58,636 bases of DNA from Burkholderiales bacterium (GTDB taxonomy: Bacteria > Pseudomonadota > Gammaproteobacteria > Burkholderiales > Nitrosomonadaceae). Position numbers and translations under genes: made by a program. The first letter of the stretch is position 1, and every line of letters begins with the position of its first letter. The stretch covers positions 1-58,636 of the forward strand of contig JACKLU010000016.1 of assembly GCA_024235735.1 (NCBI GenBank). The letters run 5' to 3'. Below are positions 44,405-53,826 of this stretch, in pieces. A model generated the notes under the pieces. The model was not told the DNA's origin, searched no databases, and saw only the letters and a program-made list of their open reading frames with translations.

Positions 44405-45154
44405 ATGAACAGCATCATCCGCATGCCCATAATCAAAGCATTAATGATTCAGTTACTGTCATGCCTGTGTATAACGCCGCTGGTTGTATTATTTCCATCA
44501 CAAACAATCCCGGCCTGGATTTTGCTGCAAGCTATTCTGGCGGCTGTCATCAGCCATTACACAAAAATGGCTTACTGGTGGATCCCGATGCAGTTGATGT
44601 TTTTACCCGCCATCGCTGTCGCATTGACGCTGGAAATATCCCCGATGTGGTTTGGCGTGTGTTTTTTTCTGCTGTTCCTGGTTTATGGCAAGACCTTCAA
44701 AACGCAGGTGCCTTTATATCTTTCCAGTTCCGAGGCCACCAAAGCATTGGCGTCATTGCTGCCACGAAAAAAAAACTTCACGTTTATCGATCTCGGCTGC
44801 GGCTGTGGCGGTCTGCTCAGCACACTACATGCGTTGCGTGGAAACGGCAATTTTTATGGCATAGAAGCTGCGCCGATCCCTTTTTTAATCGGAAAGGCCA
44901 GAACGCTGTTTAACAAAGCAAATTGTAATATTCAGTGGGGTGATCTGTGGAAACAGGACCTTGCACACTATGACGTCGTTTACGCGTATCTCTCACCAGT
45001 TCCCATGTCAACACTCTGGGAAAAAGTGTGCCAAGAAATGCAACCCGGCAGCTTGTTCATCAGCAACACCTTCGCGGTTCCAGGTATTGCTCCCGAGAAA
45101 ATCATACGATTAAACGATTTTTCCGGATCAGCGTTATACATCTGGCGGATATAA
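44405..45154 (+). CDS. Membrane-tethered class I SAM methyltransferase-like protein
   Basis: A 249-residue protein. Its first 100 residues form three or four hydrophobic helices, and a Rossmann domain follows with SAM motif I 'FTFIDLGCGCGGLLSTLHAL' near residues 125-144. 'GIEAAPIPFLIGKAR' is motif II, and 'DVVYAYLSPVPMSTLWEKV' sits where motif IV would be. It lies 33 nt after motB on the same strand and may be co-transcribed. The methyl acceptor is unknown. Confidence 0.82.
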   Translation: MNSIIRMPIIKALMIQLLSCLCITPLVVLFPSQTIPAWILLQAILAAVISHYTKMAYWWIPMQLMFLPAIAVALTLEISPMWFGVCFFLLFLVYGKTFKTQVPLYLSSSEATKALASLLPRKKNFTFIDLGCGCGGLLSTLHALRGNGNFYGIEAAPIPFLIGKARTLFNKANCNIQWGDLWKQDLAHYDVVYAYLSPVPMSTLWEKVCQEMQPGSLFISNTFAVPGIAPEKIIRLNDFSGSALYIWRI

Positions 45155-45158
45155 ATTT

Positions 45159-46541
45159 TTACTGACGCCGCCAGGTCGTACCCTGAGGACCGTCTTCGAG
45201 CACAACCCCCGCATCCAGCAATTTCTGACGTATCGCATCGGCATCCTTATATAACTTTGCATTACGCGCCGTTAATCGCGCCTGAATCATGTCTTCTATT
45301 TCCTCGACCGTAAGCTGTTTAGTCGATTCAGCAGAAACAGCATTTTGCAGATAGGTCTGCGGTGACTGCTGCAGTAACCCCAATATGCCACCCAACGCCC
45401 TCAGCAGCGCAGCATGTTTGACCGATTGCGTCTTGTTAGCCTGACTGGCAAGTTCAAACAGCACCGCAATGGCTTCCGGTGTATTGAAATCATCATTCAT
45501 CGCCGACATGAAGGCTTGCGCATACGCATCGGCCCAGTCGATTGCTGTTTCTACCGGTGGCGCAGCATCCTTCAATGCAACATATAATCGATCCAGCGCC
45601 TGTCTGGCATCTTTCAGATGCTGATCAGAATAATTCAGCGGACTGCGATAATGCGCACGCAAAATAAAGAAACGCACCACTTCCGCCTGATAATTCTTGA
45701 GTACCTCCCGCACGGTAAAAAAATTACCCACGGATTTGGACATTTTTTCGCTGTCAACACGCACAAAACCATTATGCATCCAGTAATTAACGAAAGGATG
45801 ATCGTGTGCACCCTCGCTCTGTGCGATTTCATTCTCATGATGCGGAAATTGCAGATCCTGTCCGCCGCCATGAATATCAAAATGCTCTCCCAGAAATTGT
45901 TCGCTCATGACTGAACATTCGATATGCCAGCCGGGACGCCCATTACCCCAAGGCGATTCCCAATAGGGTTCTCCTGGTTTTGCTGATTTCCACAGTACAA
46001 AATCAAGCGGATCTTTTTTGCTGGCATCAACGTCTACACGCTCCCCAGCGCGCAGATCTTCCAGCGATTTTCCCGACAACTTTCCATAACCCGGAAAATG
46101 CCGCACCGCATAATAGACATCGCCGTTATCGGCTTGATAAGCCAGCGACTTGTTGATTAAAGTACTGATCATCGCAACCATGCTGTCGACATGCTGCGTC
46201 GCCCGGGGCTCAAAGGTAGGACGAATGACGCCAAGCGCCGCCGCGTCTTCATCCATCGCCACGATAAAACGATTGGTCAGTACTTCAATACTCTCGTTAT
46301 TCTCTGCCGCACGTTTGATGATTTTATCGTCAATATCCGTAACATTGCGCACATAAGTGACTTCGTATCCATTGGCTTTCAGCCAGCGCAACACCATATC
46401 AAACACAACCAGGACACGCGCATGCCCCAGATGGCAGAAATCGTAAACGGTCATACCGCAGACGTACATCTTTACTTTCCCGGGCGTAATGGGCTCAAAC
46501 ACCTGCTTGTCGCGAATCAGCGTATTATAAATTTTCAGCAT
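45159..46541 (-). CDS. cysS: Cysteinyl-tRNA synthetase
   Basis: Class I aminoacyl-tRNA synthetase charging tRNA-Cys. The HIGH motif is in 'MTVYDFCHLGHARVLVVFD', zinc ligands are in 'CGMTVYDFC', 'WHIECSVMS' and 'FPHHENEIAQ', and KMSKS is in 'DSEKMSKSVGNFF'. ATG 46541 ('MLKIYNTLIRDKQ') gives 460 residues, the family norm; an upstream in-frame start at 46598 adds 19 residues with no family match. It converges with the methyltransferase gene. Confidence 0.96.
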   Translation of the reverse strand: MLKIYNTLIRDKQVFEPITPGKVKMYVCGMTVYDFCHLGHARVLVVFDMVLRWLKANGYEVTYVRNVTDIDDKIIKRAAENNESIEVLTNRFIVAMDEDAAALGVIRPTFEPRATQHVDSMVAMISTLINKSLAYQADNGDVYYAVRHFPGYGKLSGKSLEDLRAGERVDVDASKKDPLDFVLWKSAKPGEPYWESPWGNGRPGWHIECSVMSEQFLGEHFDIHGGGQDLQFPHHENEIAQSEGAHDHPFVNYWMHNGFVRVDSEKMSKSVGNFFTVREVLKNYQAEVVRFFILRAHYRSPLNYSDQHLKDARQALDRLYVALKDAAPPVETAIDWADAYAQAFMSAMNDDFNTPEAIAVLFELASQANKTQSVKHAALLRALGGILGLLQQSPQTYLQNAVSAESTKQLTVEEIEDMIQARLTARNAKLYKDADAIRQKLLDAGVVLEDGPQGTTWRRQ

Positions 46542-46816
46542 GCAAAGAATCTTAAGATTGTCGAATGATTGATCTTCTTGATAGAATCCTGATTTCACTA
46601 TACTTATCGAAACACGGTATCAGCGCCTTTCCCACAAAGAGAAGACACGGCGATAAATTATAAAAAACCGGTCTTTACAATACGATAGGTAAATGTTTAA
46701 CCAGAAAAAAGCCCGAGGAGTATAACATAGCAATTCTCGTTTAATTTTCCCGGCTCAGCAATTTTTAACTGCTACCAGCCACCCCGATAATAAATAAACA
46801 ATCAAGAGGAAATCCA

Positions 46817-47404
46817 ATGCGTTTAATGCAGTCATTTTTACTAATCCTGTTCCTGTTGGGCAGCGCATCGAGCCATGCCGAGAATCCCCGGATTCTCATG
46901 AAAACCAATCTGGGCAACATCACCCTTGAGCTGTATCCTGAGAAAGCACCAAAAACTGTTGAAAATTTTTTACGTTACACTGAAGACGGGTTTTACAAAA
47001 ACACGATCTTTCATCGCGTAATCGCCAACTTCATGGTGCAAGGCGGAGGATTTGACACCACATTCAAGCAAAAATCCACGCACGCACCGGTTGAAAACGA
47101 AGCCAATAATGGCCTGAAAAACGAGGTCGGAACAATAGCAATGGCGCGCACATCCGACCCGCATTCCGCCACGGCGCAATTTTTTATCAATGTCGTTAAC
47201 AACGCGTTTCTCAACTTCACCGCACCCAATCCACGTGGCTACGGCTATACCGTTTTTGGTAAGGTAACCGATGGCATGGATATCGTCCATCAAATCGCCA
47301 AAACGCCTACCGGATCAGGTGGCCCGTTTCCAGGCGACGTTCCCAGAGAAATGATTATCATAGAAGACGTATCCGTCCTGCCAACTAAAAACACAGAACA
47401 CTAA
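46817..47404 (+). CDS. ppiA: Periplasmic cyclophilin-type peptidyl-prolyl isomerase
   Basis: 195 residues with a signal peptide ('MRLMQSFLLILFLLGSASSH', cleavage after A-x-A-like 'SHA'). The cyclophilin core has 'FHRVIANFMVQGGGFD', 'GTIAMARTSDPHSATAQFFI' and 'GYTVFGKVTDGMDIV'. It speeds proline isomerisation in envelope proteins. A CAAGAGGAAA site precedes the ATG. A second, cytoplasmic cyclophilin gene follows by 20 nt. Confidence 0.94.
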   Translation: MRLMQSFLLILFLLGSASSHAENPRILMKTNLGNITLELYPEKAPKTVENFLRYTEDGFYKNTIFHRVIANFMVQGGGFDTTFKQKSTHAPVENEANNGLKNEVGTIAMARTSDPHSATAQFFINVVNNAFLNFTAPNPRGYGYTVFGKVTDGMDIVHQIAKTPTGSGGPFPGDVPREMIIIEDVSVLPTKNTEH

Positions 47405-47424
47405 TCCATCAGACAGGCTACACA

Positions 47425-47916
47425 ATGATTAAACTCACGACCAACTTTGGCGACATTATTCTTGAACTCAACAGCGAAAAAGCACCGGAAACCGTAAAAA
47501 ACTTTCTTTTTTATGTCGAAAGTGGATTTTATGACAACACCATTTTTCATCGCGTCATCGATGACTTCATGATTCAGGGCGGCGGATTTGAACCCGGCAT
47601 GCAGCAAAAGAAAACCGCTGCGCCCATCGCCAACGAGGCAGCCAATGGACTGAAAAACGACACCTACACGATTGCCATGGCAAGAACTGCGGATGTCCAC
47701 TCGGCCACATCGCAATTCTTTATTAATGTTGCCAACAATGGCTTCCTCAATTACAAGGAATCAACTCCACAGGGATTTGGCTATTGCGTTTTTGGCAAAG
47801 TGGTCGATGGCCAGAACGTTGTCGACAAAATAAAAAAAGTAAAAACAGGCGACCGCAGCGGACATCAGAATGTCCCGCAGGAAGATGTGATCATCGAAAA
47901 AGCAGAGATCACCTGA
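47425..47916 (+). CDS. ppiB: Cytoplasmic cyclophilin-type peptidyl-prolyl isomerase
   Basis: 163 residues with no signal peptide. 'FHRVIDDFMIQGGGFEPGM', 'TIAMARTADVHSATSQFFIN' and 'GYCVFGKVVDGQNVVDKI' are the catalytic-fold blocks. It is about half identical to ppiA by eye, so the pair may be a tandem duplication in which one copy gained or lost a signal peptide. Probably co-transcribed with ppiA. Confidence 0.94.
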   Translation: MIKLTTNFGDIILELNSEKAPETVKNFLFYVESGFYDNTIFHRVIDDFMIQGGGFEPGMQQKKTAAPIANEAANGLKNDTYTIAMARTADVHSATSQFFINVANNGFLNYKESTPQGFGYCVFGKVVDGQNVVDKIKKVKTGDRSGHQNVPQEDVIIEKAEIT

Positions 47917-47940
47917 GGTCACGGCGGGTTGCCCGCGCCG

Positions 47941-48040
47941 CCGAGTAAAAAACAGAGTTCATGTATGATAAATGCGCATCTTGAACCTGTTTTTAACGCC
48001 GCAACGGCAACGCAGATCATTTTCCAACAGTCTGTTAAAG
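47941..48040. repeat. Copy 2 of a ~100-bp dispersed repeat, at the 3' end of the acyl-CoA synthetase gene
   Basis: Matches 23990-24089 in the same orientation (about 79 percent by eye), including CCTGTTTTTAACGCCGCA and CGGCAACG. As in copy 1, a GC-rich hairpin-like segment lies just before it (47922-47942), and the stop codon of the minus-strand neighbour lies in its last bases. Confidence 0.8.
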
Positions 48041-50713
48041 CGTTTTGACAACGACGATGATGGACGGATCATCTTTACGTCTCTGCGGGATGAATCCAAG
48101 ATTTCCGGTCAATTTCAGCATGGCGGTGTTGGTTGCCAGCACCTCGCCCTGCATGGTCTTGAAACCTTTCGCTTTCGCCGCTCCCATCAAACAGGTCATC
48201 AGCCGAGCACCAATTCCTTTCTGCTGCCATTGATCGGAGATGACGATCGCGAACTCGCAGCTTTCTCCGTCGGGATTCATTCCGTAGCGCGCCACACCAA
48301 TTTCCACTTCCTGCCGGTTTTCACTGATCACCGCAATGAGTGCGAGTTCTCGGTCATAGTCGATCTGCGTGAACCGGATCAGCATCTGCGGCGTCAGGTC
48401 GTAGAGCGATTGCATAAAACGGAAGTATTTCGATTGCGGTGAAAGATTGTGCACAAAAGCTTGTTCTATCTCGGCGTCTTCCGGGCGAATGGGACGCACG
48501 GTGATATCCGTGCCATCGGCCAGTTGCCAGTGTTTCTGCAAATGCGCAGGATAGGGATGAATGGCCATATGCGCATAAGGCTTCAGCATTGACAACCGGT
48601 CATCGACAACGATACGGACATCTACAGCCGCCACGCCATGCTCGTCCGCAAACAACGGATTGATATCCAGTTCATGAATTCGCGGCAGCTCGCAGACCAT
48701 TTCCGACAGACGGCGCAAAACCTGATGAATGGCGGGAATGGATACAGCAGGCAAATTACGGAACGCATCGAGCAGTTTGGATACACGGGTCTGGTAAATC
48801 AAGTCGGAAATAATAAAATCATTGAGCGGCGGAATCGCCACGGCATGATCCCGGATAATTTCGACCATGGTACCGCCTGCGCCGAAACTGATCACCGGGC
48901 CGAAAACAGGGTCGCGAACCACGCCGGCGAGCAGCTCTCGGCCATGCGGGTTACCATACATTCGCTCTATCGTTACGCCATCCAGCCGTGCTTCGGGGCG
49001 CTGCTCGCGCACGGTATTGGTCAATTCATGGTAAGCGCTGCGCACGGTCTGCGCATCGGCAATATTCAACCTGACACCATTGACGTCAGATTTATGATTG
49101 ATGTCCGGAGAATTGATTTTCATCGCCACCGGAAAACCGAGCGATTCTGCGGCAACCAGCGCTTCACTGGCGGATCGCGCTGCCATCGCAGGCATAACAG
49201 GAATACCGAAGGCCGTCAATAACGCCCGGGCTTCCAGCGCGTTCAAGCGCGAACGGCGTTCCGCCAGAACACCATCGATAATCATCCGCGCGCCGCTGAT
49301 ATCCGGTCTGCTGCTCGGCGCTAGCGGCGCCGGAACTTGCATGAGCAATTGCTGATTCCGGTGATAATTGGCGAGATAGGCAAATGCTTCAACGGCGACA
49401 TCCGGATTGGGAAAAACAGGCATCGCATGCTTCGTGAACAGCTTCCACGCCGCACTGACCTGAGATTCTCCCATCCAGCAGGCCAGCACGGGTTTATTTG
49501 CACCGGTGGCGGCATCAATGACCGCCTGCGCCGCCTTGAGCGGTTCTGTCATCGCCTGCGGCGTCAGTATCACCAGCACGCCATCCACTTGCGGATCTTT
49601 AAGACAGGCATCAACCGCGGCATGATAACGCGCATGCGTGGCATCACCCAGAATATCGACCGGATTATTGCGCGACCAATAAGGCGGCAGGACCGCATCC
49701 AGTTGCCGGATGCAGGATTCGGAAAGTTCAACGAGACTGACGCCCAGATCGATTGCGCGGTCAGCGGCCATAATCCCCGGCCCGCCGCCATTTGTGACAA
49801 TGGCCAGACGGTTGCCGTGCACGCGCTGCGTTGTAGCAAGTAACTGGGCGGCGGAAAACAATTGCTCAATCGTCATCACGCGCACAACACCGGCGCGGCG
49901 TAGTGCGGCGTCGAAAACATCGTCGGCGCCGACCATTGCCCCGGTGTGCGAGAGCGCGGCATGCGCACTTTCATGATGACGGCCAACCTTGAGCACGATC
50001 ACCGGCTTCATGCGCGCGGCGATACGCAGACCGCTCATGAACGTGCGTGCATCGCGTATGCCTTCGATATAGAGCAGAATGCTGCGGGTATTGGCATCCA
50101 GCGCGAGATAATCCAGCACATCGCCAAAATCAATGTCAGCCGCATTGCCAAGTGACACCACGGCGGAAAAACCGATATTGCGCGCCGTGGCCCAATCCAG
50201 AATGGCGGTGCACAATGCGCCGGATTGCGATATGAGTGCAAGATTGCCGCTCAACGCGTTATTTTTACTGAACGTCGCATTCAGCTTGATGGCGGGATGA
50301 ATCAAACCGAGGCAATTCGGCCCCAGGATACGGATACCGTAGCGGCGCGCCTCCGCTAAAACAGCCTTGCGGTAAGCCGCAGCATCGCCCTGTGCATCCT
50401 CAAAGCCCGCGGAAAGAATAATCGCCGCGCGTACGCCATGTTCGCCGCATTCATGGATGATCTCCGCAACACTCGGCGCAGGCGTGGCAATCACCGCCAG
50501 ATCGACTGGCTTGCCAATCGCTTGAATAGACGCATGACATGGCCTGCGATACAACATCTTGTATTTGGGGTTGACCGGATAAACCGGCCCGGCGAAACCG
50601 GCGTCAATAATATTGCGGAACAGGCGCGTACCGACGGAATCGGGTAATTTGCTCGCGCCGAACACAGCAACCGCACGCGGAGTGAACAAGCTGTTCAAGT
50701 AATGCTGTCCCAT
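48035..50713 (-). CDS. NDP-forming acyl-CoA synthetase fused to GNAT acetyltransferase (PatZ-like)
   Basis: 892 residues, the size of E. coli PatZ/YfiQ. The domains run: CoA-binding Rossmann domain ('FTPRAVAVFGASKLPDSVGT', 'LAVIATPAPSVAEIIHECGE'), succinyl-CoA ligase-like flavodoxin parts ('ALISQSGALCTAILDWA', 'AIVTNGGGPGIMAADRAI'), an ATP-grasp domain ('GFPVAMKINSPDINHKSDVN') and a C-terminal GNAT domain ('VISDQWQQKGIGARLMTCL'). PatZ acetylates lysines, including that of acetyl-CoA synthetase. Whether this copy keeps ligase activity cannot be told. Single gene; convergent with ppiB. Confidence 0.93.
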   Translation of the reverse strand: MGQHYLNSLFTPRAVAVFGASKLPDSVGTRLFRNIIDAGFAGPVYPVNPKYKMLYRRPCHASIQAIGKPVDLAVIATPAPSVAEIIHECGEHGVRAAIILSAGFEDAQGDAAAYRKAVLAEARRYGIRILGPNCLGLIHPAIKLNATFSKNNALSGNLALISQSGALCTAILDWATARNIGFSAVVSLGNAADIDFGDVLDYLALDANTRSILLYIEGIRDARTFMSGLRIAARMKPVIVLKVGRHHESAHAALSHTGAMVGADDVFDAALRRAGVVRVMTIEQLFSAAQLLATTQRVHGNRLAIVTNGGGPGIMAADRAIDLGVSLVELSESCIRQLDAVLPPYWSRNNPVDILGDATHARYHAAVDACLKDPQVDGVLVILTPQAMTEPLKAAQAVIDAATGANKPVLACWMGESQVSAAWKLFTKHAMPVFPNPDVAVEAFAYLANYHRNQQLLMQVPAPLAPSSRPDISGARMIIDGVLAERRSRLNALEARALLTAFGIPVMPAMAARSASEALVAAESLGFPVAMKINSPDINHKSDVNGVRLNIADAQTVRSAYHELTNTVREQRPEARLDGVTIERMYGNPHGRELLAGVVRDPVFGPVISFGAGGTMVEIIRDHAVAIPPLNDFIISDLIYQTRVSKLLDAFRNLPAVSIPAIHQVLRRLSEMVCELPRIHELDINPLFADEHGVAAVDVRIVVDDRLSMLKPYAHMAIHPYPAHLQKHWQLADGTDITVRPIRPEDAEIEQAFVHNLSPQSKYFRFMQSLYDLTPQMLIRFTQIDYDRELALIAVISENRQEVEIGVARYGMNPDGESCEFAIVISDQWQQKGIGARLMTCLMGAAKAKGFKTMQGEVLATNTAMLKLTGNLGFIPQRRKDDPSIIVVVKTL

Positions 50714-50739
50714 GCTTTTTCATGCCTCGCAGATTTCCA

Positions 50740-53700
50740 TCAAGATGGAATGGTAATACTTTTACACCCCAATCCGGCAATTTCCATCAGTTTTCCGTAG
50801 CTCGTCACCACCTCGTACTTCACGTGTTCCGCGTCAATTTTACGGTTGATTTCAGTGAAGAATTTGCGTGCGCATTCAATTCTGGTCTGCTCAATCCCCC
50901 GCAATTCCATGCTGGACAGCGAGCCTTTGGTCTCGGCAACAAAATAAATATGCTTGACCGAGCCTTCCTTGAAGGAAATGGCCCAGTCCGGATTGTAGTT
51001 GCCGACGGGTGTTGGAATCTGAAATCCTTTGGGTAGCTTTGCGTAGACAACCACCTCGGTACTAGTATCCAGCTCTTTCACAAATTCTCGTTCAATTTTG
51101 GAATCGGTGATCACGTAGTCGTAGATATGGTTCTTCAGCTTCTCGCTGGCTTTAGTAAAATCCCGCTTGCTTTGGCCTGCGGTGAAAATACCGGCATCAT
51201 GTGTCTCGGCAATACTGTCGTAAGTCAACCGTTCAATGATGATCGTGGCCTTTTGCTCATTAATCAACCGCGAACTTTCGGCAATAAAATGTTCAGGATT
51301 CTGTTTGAACTGTATAAACACCGCAGCATGGACACCGCGCAAAACTTCTGCGATGGTTTTTCTGGTCAGTTGGGTGTTCTCGGCAATCTTTCCAAGCAAG
51401 TCATAAGTGACCATGGAATGAACGGATGTGCCGTATTCAGTTGTTGTCTCCCTGGTTTTAAAAGCTTGACCTGACTTTAGCTGATCGTAGGTTGCTTCGG
51501 CAATTTGCTCGCCTTTTTGAATGGTGTAGGTTAGTGGCGTGACGTGCAGTTCTTTATCCAAAACCCGGATGCAGTTGCGGATAAGTTCTTTGGAATCGAA
51601 TGCAACCCGGTAAACGGCCTTCCGATTAATCCGATTCCAAAGCGCCTTGAACTCTTTTTTCTCGAAGTTGGCATTCAGCGGATTGGTTTTCGTCTTGTTG
51701 TCATCTTCAGGAAGTGGCAGCTGGGATTCACTGAAAACGCTGTCGATCAGACCGAGAATCTGTTCGGCATGGAGAGCAAGCTCGGGAGGAAGCTGAGCCA
51801 ATGCTCCGTTGGCTTTGGCCTCGTGGTAAGCCTCGGTGATCTGATCCAGGTCATCGGTATAATCGTTCTTGAGTAGATATTTGTAAATCTGTCTGGCCAT
51901 GATTGGGGTAATTTCCACTGTTCCGGCTTCCGTGGCAATGACTTTTCCAGTGAAGTAGGCTTCGTCGGCTTTTCGAGGGCGCGCCGAGAGGGCATCACTG
52001 ATTTCCCGTTGCAGGTTGCCGACAAAATCCTTGTAGCTTTCACTGGCGACAACGGTCAGGATATTCACGTCATGCACCGTTGCCGGATTGTCCATGCGGT
52101 CGCCGTGTTGATTGACACAAAGCCGTAATCCCCGGCCAACTTCCTGGCGGCGTGAAATCGTGTTGTCGCTGTGTTTGAGCATACACATCACAAAGACATT
52201 GGGATTATCCCAGCCTTCACGCAACGCCGAATGGGAAAAAATGAACCGTACCGGTTCTTCGAACGACAACAACCGTTCCTTGTCCTTCAGGATCAGATCG
52301 TAGGCATCCACATCATCGGAAAGCCCCGCATCCTCTCCACGAGTCCTGAAGCTTGGATCGGCGAGTTTTTTTGTGCGCTTGTCGATGGAAAAATATCCGT
52401 TATGCGTGCGATCAACGGATATGTTATTGAGGTAATCACGATAAGCTCCTCCATCGAATGGCAGTTGACTGATATATTCAGCCTTGATCTGCCCGTATTC
52501 TTCCTCAAAAATCCTGGCATACTCGCCTCGCTCATCGGCTTGACTGTAATCACGATACTTTGCCACTTCATCGATAAAAAAAAGCGACAACACCTTGATG
52601 CCCTGAGCAAAGAGCACTTGCTCCTTTTCAAAATGCGCTCTGATTGCCTCACGAATTTGAATCCGCCGCATGGTCATTTCAGTAATATCACCCGTTGCAT
52701 CGCCCGCAGTCAGAATATGGCCGTTGATAAATTCGACCGTATCATGATTAGCATCTATCTGGGCGATGACAAAGCCGCGATATTGATCCAGCTCGTTTGA
52801 TTCAACGAACAGGTCACTACCTTTCTCCAGACGCTTGACGATGCGCTTGATGCCACCGCCCTGGCGCACTTCCATTTCAATGCGTGCAACCGGCGCTTTC
52901 TTTGAAATTTCGATGGATTCCAGGTAGAGATAGGCGCTGGTGCCCGCCAGACCTTTCACAGCAATACCGCGCACCGCGATTTTTTTCACCAGTTTCTGGT
53001 TATACGCATCAAGCGCGTCGAGACGATGGATTTTGTTGTGTGTCGTGCGATGAGTAGCCGAGTAGCGCAGAATCATCAATGGATTGAATTTGGCCAGCGC
53101 TTCCAGTGTTTTCTGGCCTTCCATCTTCTGCGGCTCGTCCAGGATCAGGATGGGGCAGTTTTTGCTGATCACATCGATAGGCTTGCGCGACTGGAAGTCG
53201 TCCAACTCGTCATAGATACGCCGGTTATCTTTACCCGTGGCATTAAACGCCTGGATATTGATCACCATCACATTAATACCCGCATCGGAAGCAAAGCTTT
53301 CCAAATGGTGCAGTTGCTTGGAGTTGTAGGCAAAGAAGCGGGCTTTTTTGCCGTAGCTTTCGGTAAAATGCTCGGCGGTAATCTCCAGTGACTTGAGCAC
53401 GCCTTCACGGATGGCAATGCTGGGCGTCACCACGATGAACTTGGTCCAGCCGTACCGCTTGTTCATCTCAAAGACGGTCTTGATATAGCAATAGGTTTTG
53501 CCGGTACCGGTTTCCATCTCAATATCCAGATTGATCTTGCACGGGCGGCTTTCCACCAGTCTGTCGGACAGTGACAGATTCTGCCGCCGCTGCACGGCAT
53601 GGATATTGGCCAACAGCTGAGTATCGGTCAGCTGAATATCGCTGTTCCTGAAACCGGTCTGCTCGATATCCATACCCGGTAAAGTCGACCCCTGTGCCAG

Positions 53701-53826
53701 CAGCTTTTTGTTCATGCCCGGATCGATCCGGTACGTAATCCCCGATGTATTCACCTGCCCGGCAAAGCAGTCGACCACGGATTCCACCGCATTAGTCTGA
53801 TAGGGCTGGACTTTGAACTTGAATTT
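50740..53826 (-). CDS. res: Type III restriction enzyme Res subunit
   Basis: About 1028 residues; superfamily 2 translocase-endonuclease that cuts after meeting a second unmodified site. Walker A is 'METGTGKTYCYIK' (about 105-117), the DEAD-like box 'ILILDEPQKMEG' (about 227-238), and helicase C-terminal motifs 'FSHSALREGWDNPNVFVM' and 'SRRQEVGRGLRL' are intact. The C-terminal nuclease has P-D (about 947) and E-x-K in 'FVAETKG' (about 966-968). The ATG at 53829-53827 overlaps the DUF1016 stop (ATGA), so it was likely coupled to it. The gene is unbroken despite the decayed neighbours. The coding region is 50740-53829. Confidence 0.94.
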   Translation of the reverse strand, partial: KFKFKVQPYQTNAVESVVDCFAGQVNTSGITYRIDPGMNKKLLAQGSTLPGMDIEQTGFRNSDIQLTDTQLLANIHAVQRRQNLSLSDRLVESRPCKINLDIEMETGTGKTYCYIKTVFEMNKRYGWTKFIVVTPSIAIREGVLKSLEITAEHFTESYGKKARFFAYNSKQLHHLESFASDAGINVMVINIQAFNATGKDNRRIYDELDDFQSRKPIDVISKNCPILILDEPQKMEGQKTLEALAKFNPLMILRYSATHRTTHNKIHRLDALDAYNQKLVKKIAVRGIAVKGLAGTSAYLYLESIEISKKAPVARIEMEVRQGGGIKRIVKRLEKGSDLFVESNELDQYRGFVIAQIDANHDTVEFINGHILTAGDATGDITEMTMRRIQIREAIRAHFEKEQVLFAQGIKVLSLFFIDEVAKYRDYSQADERGEYARIFEEEYGQIKAEYISQLPFDGGAYRDYLNNISVDRTHNGYFSIDKRTKKLADPSFRTRGEDAGLSDDVDAYDLILKDKERLLSFEEPVRFIFSHSALREGWDNPNVFVMCMLKHSDNTISRRQEVGRGLRLCVNQHGDRMDNPATVHDVNILTVVASESYKDFVGNLQREISDALSARPRKADEAYFTGKVIATEAGTVEITPIMARQIYKYLLKNDYTDDLDQITEAYHEAKANGALAQLPPELALHAEQILGLIDSVFSESQLPLPEDDNKTKTNPLNANFEKKEFKALWNRINRKAVYRVAFDSKELIRNCIRVLDKELHVTPLTYTIQKGEQIAEATYDQLKSGQAFKTRETTTEYGTSVHSMVTYDLLGKIAENTQLTRKTIAEVLRGVHAAVFIQFKQNPEHFIAESSRLINEQKATIIIERLTYDSIAETHDAGIFTAGQSKRDFTKASEKLKNHIYDYVITDSKIEREFVKELDTSTEVVVYAKLPKGFQIPTPVGNYNPDWAISFKEGSVKHIYFVAETKGSLSSMELRGIEQTRIECARKFFTEINRKIDAEHVKYEVVTSYGKLMEIAGLGCKSITIPS

